DNA from: Meiothermus sp. CFH 77666
GTDB lineage: Bacteria; Deinococcota; Deinococci; Deinococcales; Thermaceae
Assembly: GCF_017497985.1 (NCBI RefSeq)
Contig: NZ_JAGDFV010000010.1
Span: forward strand, 1 to 64,000
Length of the DNA: 64,000 bases
Reading direction: 5' to 3'
Position numbers and translations under genes: made by a program
Notes under the pieces: generated by a model
What the model was told of the DNA's origin: nothing
Database searches by the model: none
The model's input: only the letters and a program-made list of their open reading frames with translations
In this document: positions 9,221 through 17,876 of the stretch, piece after piece
How positions within the stretch are numbered: position 1 is the first letter of the stretch
Layout: every line of letters begins with the position of its first letter

Positions 9221-10453
9221 TCAGCCTGGCCACTCGCCCACGTTTTCGCGCTCGACGGCGTAGCCGGCATGCTCGAGGCCCGCTACCACCTCGTTTCCGT
9301 GCTGGGGGTCGCGCACCTCGAGCACCAGCTCCACCCCCACCTTGCCCAGGGGGGCCAGCCACAAGGCCCGGCGGTGAAAGATGTCAATGATGTTGGCCCC
9401 TGCCGCCGCCACGTGATCCACCACCCGCGCCAGCGCCCCCGGACGATCCACGATGGCCAGCTTGAGCAGCAGGTAGCGCCCCTGCCGCACCATGACCTGC
9501 TCAATCACGCGGGAGAGCAGGTTGCCGTCAATGTTGCCCCCGCAGAGCACGGTGGCCACGATCTGCCCGGCCTGGATAGGCACCTTACCGGCCAGGATGG
9601 CCCCCATCCCGGCGGCCCCGGCCCCCTCCACCACCAGCTTGAGGTTCTGGGCGCAGTGGGCAATTCCCCGGGCGATTTCGTCGTCGGTGACTTCGACCAC
9701 CTGGTCCACGTACTGCCGGATCAGGGGCAGGGTCAGGTCGCCGGGGCGCTTGACCGCGATGCCATCGGCGATGGTCTGGGCCACCGGCACGCTGACCGGC
9801 GCCCCGGCCCGCAGCGAGAGGTTGACCGGCGCACAGCCCACCGCCTGCACGCCCACAATCCGGGCCTCTGGGCGCAGGCTCTTGACCGCTACGGCAATGC
9901 CCCCTATCAGGCCCCCGCCGCCAATGGGCACCACCAGCACATCCAGGCCGGGCAGGGCCTCGAGGAGCTCGAGGCCGATGCTGCCCTGCCCGGCGATGAT
10001 TTTTTCATCGTTGAAGGCGTGGACGTAGGTGTAGCCGTGCTGTTGCTGGAGTTCGTGGGCGTGGGCCACTGCGTCGTCGAAACTGGCCCCGTGCAAGACC
10101 ACCTCCGCCCCCAGGCGGCGGGTGGCCACAATCTTGGTAAGGGGCGCATGCTGGGGCATCACAATCACCGAGCGGATGCCCTGGAGCGAGGCCGCCAGCG
10201 CCACCCCCTGGGCGTGGTTGCCCGCTGAAGGGGCAATTACCCCTCTGGCTTTTTCTTCCGGGGTGAGCGAGGCTATTTTGTGATAGGCTCCGCGAATCTT
10301 GAAGGAACCGCTGCGCTGCAAACACTCGGCCTTGACAAAGATTTTGGCTCCGAGATCCTCGGAGGTGAGGGGGTCGGGCAGGGTGGGCGTCGGCGCAATG
10401 ACCCCGCGAATCACCTCGCGGGCGGCCTGGATGTCCTCAAGTCGAATCGCCAT
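9221..10453 (-). CDS. ilvA: Threonine dehydratase (threonine ammonia-lyase) with C-terminal ACT-like domain
   Basis: A 410-residue fold-type II PLP enzyme. SGSFKIRGA near residue 50 carries the lysine that binds PLP, and GGGGLIGG near residue 180 binds the phosphate. It deaminates threonine to 2-oxobutyrate, the first step towards isoleucine, or serves threonine breakdown. The last 75 residues (LLKLAIVDRPGALARVVDHVA) form an ACT-type regulatory domain, as in the shorter one-ACT enzymes. The gene starts 16 bases after the VWA gene and is probably the last gene of that operon. The biosynthetic or catabolic role cannot be settled from sequence. Confidence 0.92.
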   Translation of the reverse strand: MAIRLEDIQAAREVIRGVIAPTPTLPDPLTSEDLGAKIFVKAECLQRSGSFKIRGAYHKIASLTPEEKARGVIAPSAGNHAQGVALAASLQGIRSVIVMPQHAPLTKIVATRRLGAEVVLHGASFDDAVAHAHELQQQHGYTYVHAFNDEKIIAGQGSIGLELLEALPGLDVLVVPIGGGGLIGGIAVAVKSLRPEARIVGVQAVGCAPVNLSLRAGAPVSVPVAQTIADGIAVKRPGDLTLPLIRQYVDQVVEVTDDEIARGIAHCAQNLKLVVEGAGAAGMGAILAGKVPIQAGQIVATVLCGGNIDGNLLSRVIEQVMVRQGRYLLLKLAIVDRPGALARVVDHVAAAGANIIDIFHRRALWLAPLGKVGVELVLEVRDPQHGNEVVAGLEHAGYAVERENVGEWPG

Positions 10454-10469
10454 GTGATGATTTTATTGC

Positions 10470-11696
10470 CTACAACAGCCGGGCTACCTCGCCAAAGGGA
10501 AACGAGGCCGAATCAAGCCCCCCGGGTGCTACCACCCACAGCGTGGGGAGCTGGGGGGCCTCGGCGGGGAAGTCGCCGTAGCCATCGGTCAGGTACACAC
10601 ACACCCCCTCGTGCGCCCCACGCGCCACCTCCTCAAAAAACGGCACAAAACTGGTGCCGCCACCCCCCTGGGGCGGGGGAATTTCGCTGTCGGCCTTTAG
10701 TTCGTGCGGGCCGTAGAGGGCGGCATCGGCGTAGTAGAGCCGGGCCTTGAGGTGCGGGTAGGCCCGCAGGATACCCTGCACCTCGCCCAAAAAGCGGCGA
10801 ACCAGGGCATCGTCTACGGAGCCCGAGGTGTCCACGGCAATGTAGACCGTCAGGCTCTCGCCCTCGAGGGTCTCGATGTACAGGCCGCGCCCCAGGTGGC
10901 GGCGGTCGTAGCCCACAAAGTCGGTGGGGGTGCGCACCAGAAAGCGCCACAGCAGGGCTTTCCAGTCGAGCTCCGAGGGTTCCAGGAGGCCAAAAGCCCG
11001 CTCCAACCCCGCCGGCAGGCTGCCCTTGCCCAGGCCGCGAACCACCGCCTGGGCTTGCTGGACGGCTTTTTTCCAGTGCCTTTCGATGGCGGCCTTCTCG
11101 GCCTCGCCCAGCGCACCCCCTTCCACCCGCTTCCGGGCAGGCTTGCCCCTGCCCGGCAGTGGGCCCTTATCGGCTTCACCCTCCCGAGGCTCCGCTTCCA
11201 GCGCATCCTCGGGAGGGGCCTCGAGCAAATCAAGCTCCACCGACGCCTGGGGCTCCTGGGGCAGCAGGGCGTAGACCTCCTCCACCGCCAGGCGCTCGAG
11301 CTCGAAGTTGCGGACATGCCCCTCGGGCAGACTGAAGCCTTGCCCGACCAGGATACCGTTCACCACGACGTCGGCAGCGATGTTCCAGCGCTGGGGGTCG
11401 CGGTGCGAACGGCGGGTTACGTGCAGCAGGGCCGCATGCAAGACCTCGTGCAGCAGCACCCCGTCGAAATGGTCGTCGGAGAGGGCCGCCATGAACTGGG
11501 GGTTGTAGAAGACATCGCGCCCATCGGTGGCCGCCGTGGGAATGGCCAGGCTGGGCCGGTAGTGGGCAAACAGGGCCAGGGTGGCAAAAAAGGGTGAACG
11601 TCGTCGAAGGCGGAACAGGCTGGCGCTGATGCGGCGATCCAGCACCGGCACGGGGCTTTCCGGGCCGGGTTCTGGTTTTGGGGCCGTTTCGGACAT
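10470..11696 (-). CDS. Putative metallopeptidase-VWA protein (MoxR partner)
   Basis: A 408-residue cytoplasmic protein. The N-terminal half carries HEVLHAALLH (residues 83-92), an intact HExxHxxxxH zinc-binding pattern in the putative-metallopeptidase domain often fused to VWA-like domains. The C-terminal half from about residue 284 is VWA-like, with a MIDAS motif DTSGS (289-293), GGGGTSF near 344 and TDGYGD near 370. A charged, proline-rich linker separates them. The start at 11696 is chosen from the GTGAGGTTT ribosome site just upstream; the open frame extends further. It lies 26 bases behind the LRV gene, in one operon with a MoxR ATPase. Confidence 0.87.
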   Translation of the reverse strand: MSETAPKPEPGPESPVPVLDRRISASLFRLRRRSPFFATLALFAHYRPSLAIPTAATDGRDVFYNPQFMAALSDDHFDGVLLHEVLHAALLHVTRRSHRDPQRWNIAADVVVNGILVGQGFSLPEGHVRNFELERLAVEEVYALLPQEPQASVELDLLEAPPEDALEAEPREGEADKGPLPGRGKPARKRVEGGALGEAEKAAIERHWKKAVQQAQAVVRGLGKGSLPAGLERAFGLLEPSELDWKALLWRFLVRTPTDFVGYDRRHLGRGLYIETLEGESLTVYIAVDTSGSVDDALVRRFLGEVQGILRAYPHLKARLYYADAALYGPHELKADSEIPPPQGGGGTSFVPFFEEVARGAHEGVCVYLTDGYGDFPAEAPQLPTLWVVAPGGLDSASFPFGEVARLL

Positions 11697-11722
11697 TTCA
11701 AACCTCACACAAGCCATCTGGG

Positions 11723-14401
11723 TTACAAACCCCCGGCTCTCGACCCTAGGCTCTTTACAGCCCTGTTCCGCACCAGACGGTTGCCGTCCTGGGCCAGACG
11801 CTCCAGCACTTCCACCGGGGTATTGGGGTTCTGGGCCACCGCGTAGCGCACCAGCCACTCGGGGGCGGCCCAGTGGCGCACCTTGGCCAGCTCGAGCGGG
11901 GGGATTCCGGGCCAGGCCAGGGCCACCGCCCGGTTTAGGGCAAAGCGCGACCTCGAGGCCTGCAACCCCAGCCGCACCCGGTGCGCCGCCAGGGTTGTGG
12001 CCGGCAGGCTGGGGTTGCGGAGGGCGGCCAGCCGCACCTCTTCGTCGGGATCCTGTAGCAGCCCCTGCAGGGCCTCGGGAGGCGCGTGGGGGTGCTGGGC
12101 TACCGCCAGGCGCACGTCGCGGTCGGCGTCCTGGGCCATTTGGGTCAGCATCTCGGCTGGCAGTGCGGGGTTTCGAGCCAGGGCCTGCCGCACCGACCAG
12201 TCCTCGTCCTTTTGCAGCGCCTGGAGCACCTCGAGGGGGGTGGCCGGATGCTGCGCTGCCAGCGCCCGGCCCCAGGCCTGCTGTGCAGCCAGAAAGCGGA
12301 GGAAGGCCGTATCCAGTTGGGGGTCTAACGTTTCGGCCTGCCGGTACTGCTCGAGCCAGTCCGGAGGGGTGCGAGGGTTATTCCGGGCCGCCTGCCGAAC
12401 CTCTTCATCGGGGTCGGCCATGAGCGCCCGCAGCGACGACAGGGGTGCCTGGGGGTGCCGGGCCACCAGCAGCCGGATGTCCTGCGGGTCCTCGGGGCGC
12501 ACCTGCTCCAGCACCCTAGCCCCCGCCTGCGGGTGGGCATACGCCGCCCGCCGCACGTCCACATCGGAATCGGTTGCAAGCCGCACCAGCACTTCGGCAG
12601 GGAGGGCCGGGCGCTGGGCCACGGCCTGCCGCACCCGCCAGTCCTCGTCCTGCGCAAGGGCCAGGAGCGTTGAAGGCGGCGCTTCGGGGTGGGCGGCCAC
12701 CAGCCTGCGGGCCCGCTCCGGGCCCCGCGCCAGCGTTTCCAGCCATTCCGGGGGCACCGGCTCCTGGCGGCGCACCCGTCGGTACAGCTCGCCCGGGCGG
12801 ATGTCCAGGTTGGCCGGGAAAACCCATCCCGAAAAAAAGGCTTCCAGGGCTTCTTCGGGCGCGTTTGGATGGTCGGCTACGGCCTGCTGCACGTCGGTAT
12901 CGGGGTCCTGGCCCAGCCGGCGGAGCGCCTCGGTCGGTGTGGAGGGGTTCTGGGCTACCGCCTGCCGCACCGGCCAGTGGTCGTCCTGGGCCAGGACTTG
13001 CAGCACTTCCCCTGGGGTGCGGGGGTTCTCGGCAACCCGCATCCGCACATCGGGCTGTTTGTCCTGGGCCAGCCGCTCCAGGCCGGGCAGGGGGGTCTGG
13101 GGGTGCGAAGCCACGGCCTGGCGCACTTCAGGGTCGGGGTCATGCGCCATCGCGGCCAGCACCCCGGGCGGGGTTTTGGGGTTCTGAGCGATGGCCAGGC
13201 GGGTGGCCGGGTCGGGGTGGGCGCGGTAGTCCTCCAGCATCTTGGTCGGCACGTGGGGGTGGGCCATCACCAGCCGACGGCAGTACGGGCCCTGGCGGGC
13301 CAGCAGATCCAGGTGCTCGGCATAAAGGCTGGGGCTTCGTTGCTCCAGAAGATCGAAGATATCCCAGAACCACGGGCTGTGGGGATTGTGGGTTGCAGCC
13401 TGGCGCACCTCCTCGTACTCGTCGGCCATGAGCTGCCCCAGGATCCGAGAGGTGGCGCGGGGGTTGGCGGCCACGGCCTCGCGCACCGCCCGGTCGCCAT
13501 CGCGGGCGAGCGGCTCCAGCCAGGGTTTGGGGATACGGGGGTTGCTGGCTGCCGCGACCCGCACCTGCCAGTCGTCGTCGGCGATCAGGCGCTCCAGAAG
13601 GGGGCGCGGGGTCTGCGGATGCTTCGCCACCAGCGCCCGCACATAGGCCGAACCCTGCGCCAGGGCCTCGAAAGAAACCTCAACCGGCAGCCCCTGCTCC
13701 AGTTGCTCGATGAGCTGCAGCTGCTCGGCGGGGGCCTTCGGGTGAGCCCGGGCCGCCTGGCGCACCTCCTCTTCATCGTCGAAGAGGAGCTTTTGCAGCA
13801 CAGTGGGGGGCAGGTCGGCTTGCTCGAGCAGGGCCAGGCGCAGCGCCGTATCGGACTCCTGGGCTATGCGCGAGGCCAGCCAGGGCGGGGCCATCCCCAA
13901 CAGCACCAGCTGGCGTAGCTCGAAGTAGTCCATGTCGGCCTCGCACCACTCCAGGGCTGCCTCGAGGGGCTCGCTCTCGAAGCCCACATGCAGCCGGGCG
14001 GCTTCGGCCACGGCGGGCAGGGGGTGGTCGGCCAGGGCCTCCAGGAACTCGCCAGGCACCCTGGGGTTTTGCAGTACGCTCAAAAGCGACTGTGTATCGC
14101 CCTCCTTCAGCGCCCAGCGCAGCAGGTGGAGGGAAGCCTCGGGGCAGGCCAGCAAGCGCGAACGGGCATACCCCGGCATCTCCGCCAGCCAGTTGGCGTT
14201 TAGCAGCCAGAAGAGCTCCAGCACCGGGTTAGAAAGCACCGCCTCCGGAAAGTGCACCGCCAGCCGCCAGAGCACCTCCTCGGGGGTGTTGGGGTTGGCC
14301 GCCACCGCCCGGCGAACCTCGGCCTCGGGGCGCGAGGCCAGCGCCTTGAGCCGCTCGGGGGGGGTCTGGGGGTTCTGGGCTTCTTCGAGCAACACCTTCA
14401 T
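11723..14401 (-). CDS. Giant LRV-repeat protein
   Basis: An 892-residue protein made almost wholly of a helical repeat of about 24 residues with the pattern NP-TP-x2-L-x2-LA-D-D-x2-VR-x-AVA. This is the leucine-rich repeat variant (LRV) family. More than 20 copies can be followed, interrupted by a non-repeat part at about residues 160-250 and another near 520-560 with the sequence SGWVFPANLDIRPGELYRRV. There is no signal peptide or membrane segment, so it should be a cytoplasmic solenoid that binds protein or nucleic acid. The N-terminal iron-sulphur cysteine cluster seen in some LRV proteins is absent. It is flanked by the MoxR ATPase and VWA genes. Confidence 0.88.
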   Translation of the reverse strand: MKVLLEEAQNPQTPPERLKALASRPEAEVRRAVAANPNTPEEVLWRLAVHFPEAVLSNPVLELFWLLNANWLAEMPGYARSRLLACPEASLHLLRWALKEGDTQSLLSVLQNPRVPGEFLEALADHPLPAVAEAARLHVGFESEPLEAALEWCEADMDYFELRQLVLLGMAPPWLASRIAQESDTALRLALLEQADLPPTVLQKLLFDDEEEVRQAARAHPKAPAEQLQLIEQLEQGLPVEVSFEALAQGSAYVRALVAKHPQTPRPLLERLIADDDWQVRVAAASNPRIPKPWLEPLARDGDRAVREAVAANPRATSRILGQLMADEYEEVRQAATHNPHSPWFWDIFDLLEQRSPSLYAEHLDLLARQGPYCRRLVMAHPHVPTKMLEDYRAHPDPATRLAIAQNPKTPPGVLAAMAHDPDPEVRQAVASHPQTPLPGLERLAQDKQPDVRMRVAENPRTPGEVLQVLAQDDHWPVRQAVAQNPSTPTEALRRLGQDPDTDVQQAVADHPNAPEEALEAFFSGWVFPANLDIRPGELYRRVRRQEPVPPEWLETLARGPERARRLVAAHPEAPPSTLLALAQDEDWRVRQAVAQRPALPAEVLVRLATDSDVDVRRAAYAHPQAGARVLEQVRPEDPQDIRLLVARHPQAPLSSLRALMADPDEEVRQAARNNPRTPPDWLEQYRQAETLDPQLDTAFLRFLAAQQAWGRALAAQHPATPLEVLQALQKDEDWSVRQALARNPALPAEMLTQMAQDADRDVRLAVAQHPHAPPEALQGLLQDPDEEVRLAALRNPSLPATTLAAHRVRLGLQASRSRFALNRAVALAWPGIPPLELAKVRHWAAPEWLVRYAVAQNPNTPVEVLERLAQDGNRLVRNRAVKSLGSRAGGL

Positions 14402-14409
14402 TTTATTCT

Positions 14410-14451
14410 GCCGATGATCTGTAGCCTGCAGTCAATGGTCAGGGTAGCGGG
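14410..14451. repeat. Degenerate heptad-register repeat inside the MoxR-LRV operon
   Basis: Six 7-base units, including GCCGATG, GCCTGCA, GTCAATG and GTCAGGG, fill nearly all of the 61-base gap between the ATPase stop and the LRV start. The register holds although the units have drifted. Confidence 0.5.
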
Positions 14452-14462
14452 GCCGAAGCGCC

Positions 14463-15482
14463 TCAGCCCAGCACCAGCTCCCGGTGCTCCGCCAGATAGG
14501 CCTGCAAGCGGGGTTCTTCTCGCACCAACATGGTAAAAACCCCCAGCCCTTGCTGTTTGAGCCGCGGATACAGGTCGGAGACCAGCAGCTGTACCCACTC
14601 GGAGGGGGCTACCTCCACCATCCAGCGGAAGGCGTTCAGGGCCTGACGGGCGTTCTCGGCGCGGAAGGCCAGCCCCAGGGTCAGGGCATAGCGGGCCGAG
14701 GTTTCCTCGGGGAACGGGGGGCCCTCCCGGCCCTCTAAAATTTCGTTAAGCGCCGGCAGCGCCTCGTAGACCTGCACGTAGGCGGCCAGCTCGGCAGCAG
14801 CCGCCTCGCCTACTACCGGCGCAATGTCCAGCCCGGCTTTTAGAAGGTGCGAGGCCATCTCCCAGCTCCGCGGGCTGGGCCAGGCCGGGCTCTTGGCGTC
14901 CATCTGGTGCAGCAGGGCCGGGCGGAAGGACAGAAAAGCCAGGATGCGCTCATGAATCCCGGCCTGCAGGCCATAAGCCTTGAAGCTGGCCAGATCCGGG
15001 GTGACCTCGAGGTGAATAAAGCGGTTGGCCAGCGGGGCCGGCATATCGAACACCGCCGCACGGTCTTCCTTGCGGTTGCCCGCCGCCCAGACAAACCAGC
15101 CCTCCGGCAGCTCGTATGAGCCCACCTTGCGATCCAGGATGAGTTGCTGGGCCATGCCCTGCATGGTGGGGGGGGCCATGTTCAGCTCGTCCAGGAACAG
15201 AATCCCCTCACCATCGCGGGGCAAAAACTCCGGCGGATACCACTTGGAGACCCCGTCCACCGGCACCGGCAGGCCGCGCAGGTCGGTAGGGGCCAGTTGC
15301 GAGAGCCGCACGTCAATAAAACCGAGGCCATACTTGCGGGCGGTCTGGGCCACGATGGAGGACTTCCCCACCCCCGGCGGGCCCCACAGCATGGTGGCGA
15401 TTTTCAAGCGATGCTCAATCAGTCCGGATAGATACGTGGCGAGTTCGGTTGGGCTCACGCGAACAGTGTCGGTGATGCGCAC
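14463..15482 (-). CDS. MoxR-family AAA+ ATPase
   Basis: A 339-residue AAA+ protein. Walker A GPPGVGKS is at residues 34-41, Walker B GILFLDELN at about 93-101 and sensor-1 asparagine in WAAGN near 133, followed by MPAPLANRF. These place it in the MoxR group, whose members usually act with VWA-domain proteins in remodelling or metal insertion. It is the first gene of an operon with the LRV and VWA genes. GTG or ATG alternatives upstream were not needed because ATG 15482 gives the usual length. The leader upstream contains two competing hairpins. Confidence 0.93.
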   Translation of the reverse strand: MRITDTVRVSPTELATYLSGLIEHRLKIATMLWGPPGVGKSSIVAQTARKYGLGFIDVRLSQLAPTDLRGLPVPVDGVSKWYPPEFLPRDGEGILFLDELNMAPPTMQGMAQQLILDRKVGSYELPEGWFVWAAGNRKEDRAAVFDMPAPLANRFIHLEVTPDLASFKAYGLQAGIHERILAFLSFRPALLHQMDAKSPAWPSPRSWEMASHLLKAGLDIAPVVGEAAAAELAAYVQVYEALPALNEILEGREGPPFPEETSARYALTLGLAFRAENARQALNAFRWMVEVAPSEWVQLLVSDLYPRLKQQGLGVFTMLVREEPRLQAYLAEHRELVLG

Positions 15483-15571
15483 GCGAATTTTGTAGGCAAA
15501 TGAACATTCGTTCGTTGTTAAATTTGTGCTAAAGAGTTTTTGTACAGATACCGATAGCTGGAGGCAAAACG

Positions 15572-15618
15572 CTACCCGCCGAGCATCGCAGACCGGGTAG
15601 GCGCAAGTCCTCTACCCC
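15572..15618 (-). promoter_or_regulatory. Two mutually exclusive hairpins in the leader of the MoxR operon
   Basis: CGGGTAG at 15594-15600 can pair with CTACCCG at 15572-15578 (7 bp, 15-base loop) or with CTACCC at 15612-15617 (6 bp, 11-base loop). The element lies 90-136 bases before the ATPase start in a 236-base gene-free stretch. No known riboswitch consensus is recognised. An AT-rich stretch closer to the gene holds GAAC-N4-GTTC near 15505. Confidence 0.35.
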
Positions 15619-15718
15619 TCCAAAGCTTGGCCCGCAACTTTCGGCATGCGACATTTACTCGAGGCCACCTGCCAAACCCGAAAACCGCGCTGCCCCTCTC
15701 GTGACAAACGATAAAAGC

Positions 15719-16186
15719 CTAGCCCCACCTCGAGAACGGGTGCTCCACCAGATTGGCATTGAGGTAGCGGGGGTCGTGGGTCACTTCCTCCCCTACCCAG
15801 TCGGGCAGCTCGAGGGGTTGGTCGGGTGACTCGAGCTCCACCTCGGCCACCACCAAGCCCTGGTTCTCGCCGGCAAACTCGTCCACCTCCCAGACCTGCC
15901 CCCGGTACCAGGTGCGGTAGCGGGTTTTCTCGATGAGGGGCCGGAGGCAAAGCTGCTCGAGCAGCTCCTGGGCATCGGCCAGCGGGAGAGGGTACTCGTA
16001 CTCGAGGCGGGTCATCCCCTGGGTCTGGCCCTTGATGGTGAGATATGCCTTATCGCCCGCAATGCGTACCCGCACGGTGCGGGCCTCTTCGCGGCACAGG
16101 TAGCCCTGGCGGTACGTCACCCCCACCGCTCCCTGTTTCCAGCTCAAAGAACGGGTCAGGAACTTGCGTTCGGTCTCGGTGCCCAT
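15719..16186 (-). CDS. CYTH-domain protein (triphosphate tunnel metalloenzyme)
   Basis: A 155-residue CYTH protein. It starts with the diagnostic ExExK motif (ETERK, residues 4-8), then shows the expected alternating strands with paired basic or acidic side chains: RVRIAGDKAYLTIKG, RLEYEYPLP, KTRYRTWYRGQVWEVDEF and VVAEVELES. Members hydrolyse inorganic triphosphate or thiamine triphosphate, or are class IV adenylate cyclases; the sequence alone does not separate these, though small bacterial forms are most often triphosphatases. It lies 12 bases behind the DUF4832 gene in the same direction and could be co-transcribed with it. Confidence 0.85.
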   Translation of the reverse strand: MGTETERKFLTRSLSWKQGAVGVTYRQGYLCREEARTVRVRIAGDKAYLTIKGQTQGMTRLEYEYPLPLADAQELLEQLCLRPLIEKTRYRTWYRGQVWEVDEFAGENQGLVVAEVELESPDQPLELPDWVGEEVTHDPRYLNANLVEHPFSRWG

Positions 16187-16198
16187 ACCCGATTGTAG

Positions 16199-17611
16199 CT
16201 ACTGCACCTTGAGGGTGTGCTGCAATGAGTTGTAGCCCGTGGTAGCCTCCCAGACATTCGGATTGGCCAGCCGGATGGCGTACTCGGGGCGGCCCGCGAG
16301 GTTGGGGGCTGGGTCGGGCAGGTGCAGCAACACCTCGTAGTCGCCGGGGGGCATATCGCCCGGCAGGGTAGCCTCGAGCATCAGGGCCTGGGTCTTCTCC
16401 GGCTCCCATTGGCGTGGGTCGGTGTTGAGGGGGAAGCCAAATATCTGTCCGGTGGTCTTATTGCGCAAGACGACTCGAACCGGGCGGGGCCGGATGGGGT
16501 TGGCAAAACCGTCGTTGGCGATTTCCAGGCCCATCTGGAAGCGCCCCCCTCTGCTCAGTTGCTCGGGAACGACCGCCCTCACCAGCCGGAAGCGATAGCC
16601 CAGGCGGCGGGCGATCTCGTCGTAGCATCCCTCGCTTTTCCAGCGATCCAGCACCGGCTTGTACCAGGTGCCGCTCAGCACCTGCCAGTTAAAGCGGCGC
16701 AGCTCGGCCAAAGCCACCGCACAGCTCTGGCGCTGCAGGCCGAAGTTAACCTGACAGGTCTCCCCCGCGACCGGCACAAAACGGGTGATCTTTTCCAGGT
16801 AGGCTTTTTGCCGATCCCACTGATTCCAGCTATACGTACCGGCGTCGTTCTCCCCTGCCAGGAAGCAGTCGTTGTGGTGGCCCAGGCGGGCTTGGTCGCT
16901 GCCGCTGAAGGCCTGGCTGGAGGAAAGGGGCTGGGGGTAGAGCCGCTCGATGTCCTCCAGGTAGCGCAGCTGCAAAGGGATGCTCTTGGGTAGAGCGGCC
17001 AGCAAGGCCCGTACCAGGCGGTCTTCGCTCTCAGGTTTGTCCAGGTTGTTGCTCGAGCTGTGCCACTCCCCCCATAGCCCGATAAACCCGGCCTGTACGG
17101 CCAGAATAATGTCTTGGTACTCAGCCCAGAGGGGCCTGAGCTGCTCGATGTGCTGGAGCATGCGCTCTAGAGGGGCGTCTTCGGAGCCGGTCTTACCGGG
17201 AAAGGCGTAGTAGTGCCGCAGGATCAGCTTGATGCCGGCCTGGCGGGCGTTCTCGAGGCGGCTCTTGAGGTGATCCAGATAGCTCTGCGGGATGGCGCTG
17301 TTGCGGTAATCGTACAGGCTCACGTACACGAACACCACGCTGGCGGGGAAGTTAAACCAGCCCCCCGAGCGCACCGTGCGGTAGTCGTTGTACTCCTGGA
17401 GCTGAAAAGCGATGTGAAAACCCCGTTCGGGGTTGAGGAAGTTTTCGTTGCTGGCTGTGTAGGTGAGGGTTTTTCCGGCTAGGGGGGGCAGCACCGGCCC
17501 ACTGCCTCCGCCGGGGGGTGGGCTAACCTCGTCCAGCTGGCCGCAGCCCAGGAGCAATAGCCCCACCGTCAGCAGCAACCCCCAAGACCACAAACGAGCC
17601 CGGCACATCAC
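16199..17611 (-). CDS. DUF4874/DUF4832 secreted lipoprotein, copy A
   Basis: A 470-residue lipoprotein: signal peptide with lipobox LLLLGC (C23), a Gly/Pro/Ser linker, then a barrel-like domain. Diagnostic segments are NPERGFHI near residue 63, an HYYAFPG strand end, and GFIGLWGEWHSS, whose glutamate and tryptophan recall glycosidase-like active sites. The C-terminal third is beta-rich (RPVRVVLRN). It is a paralogue of the protein at 18466-19878, with the same length and same order of motifs. The start is GTG 17611, 6 bases after a TAGACT box; ATG 17608 follows immediately. Function is unknown; extracellular polysaccharide binding or cleavage is a guess. Confidence 0.85.
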   Translation of the reverse strand: MMCRARLWSWGLLLTVGLLLLGCGQLDEVSPPPGGGSGPVLPPLAGKTLTYTASNENFLNPERGFHIAFQLQEYNDYRTVRSGGWFNFPASVVFVYVSLYDYRNSAIPQSYLDHLKSRLENARQAGIKLILRHYYAFPGKTGSEDAPLERMLQHIEQLRPLWAEYQDIILAVQAGFIGLWGEWHSSSNNLDKPESEDRLVRALLAALPKSIPLQLRYLEDIERLYPQPLSSSQAFSGSDQARLGHHNDCFLAGENDAGTYSWNQWDRQKAYLEKITRFVPVAGETCQVNFGLQRQSCAVALAELRRFNWQVLSGTWYKPVLDRWKSEGCYDEIARRLGYRFRLVRAVVPEQLSRGGRFQMGLEIANDGFANPIRPRPVRVVLRNKTTGQIFGFPLNTDPRQWEPEKTQALMLEATLPGDMPPGDYEVLLHLPDPAPNLAGRPEYAIRLANPNVWEATTGYNSLQHTLKVQ

Positions 17612-17617
17612 CGGGAT

Positions 17618-17678
17618 AGTCTAACGGGTCACAGCCCCCCTGTAGTGGTGAGGAAATCTTAAGGGCCACTTAAGATTT
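17618..17678 (-). promoter_or_regulatory. Promoter and CTTAA-type operator of DUF4832 copy A
   Basis: TAGACT (17618-17623) is a -10 box 6 bases before the GTG start. Upstream lies a perfect 10-base inverted repeat (17654-17663 and 17669-17678, loop GGCCA) that also reads as two CTTAA units 11 bases apart. An 11-base step is what PhoB/OmpR-type activators use. The same layout precedes copy B. Confidence 0.55.
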
Positions 17679-17876
17679 GCCGAGGCCCGCTCCCCCACCG
17701 TCGCCATAGCCGGTGCTCGGCTACGTAACACCCCCCATAACCCCCGTTTCTTTCTTCGGGACGGGCTTCCTTCCGGCCGCCCTACCCTGTGGGTGAGGGC
17801 TTTTACCTAGATGTAATGCCGGAGGTAACCCACCTTTCATGTAGCAAGCGGGATTTTGGCCTATACAGGAGGGGAG

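Noticed and set aside
11883-13431. Long plus-strand frames opposite the LRV gene
   Set aside because: They are Arg/Ala/Ser- or Gly/Pro-rich antisense images of the repeat gene.
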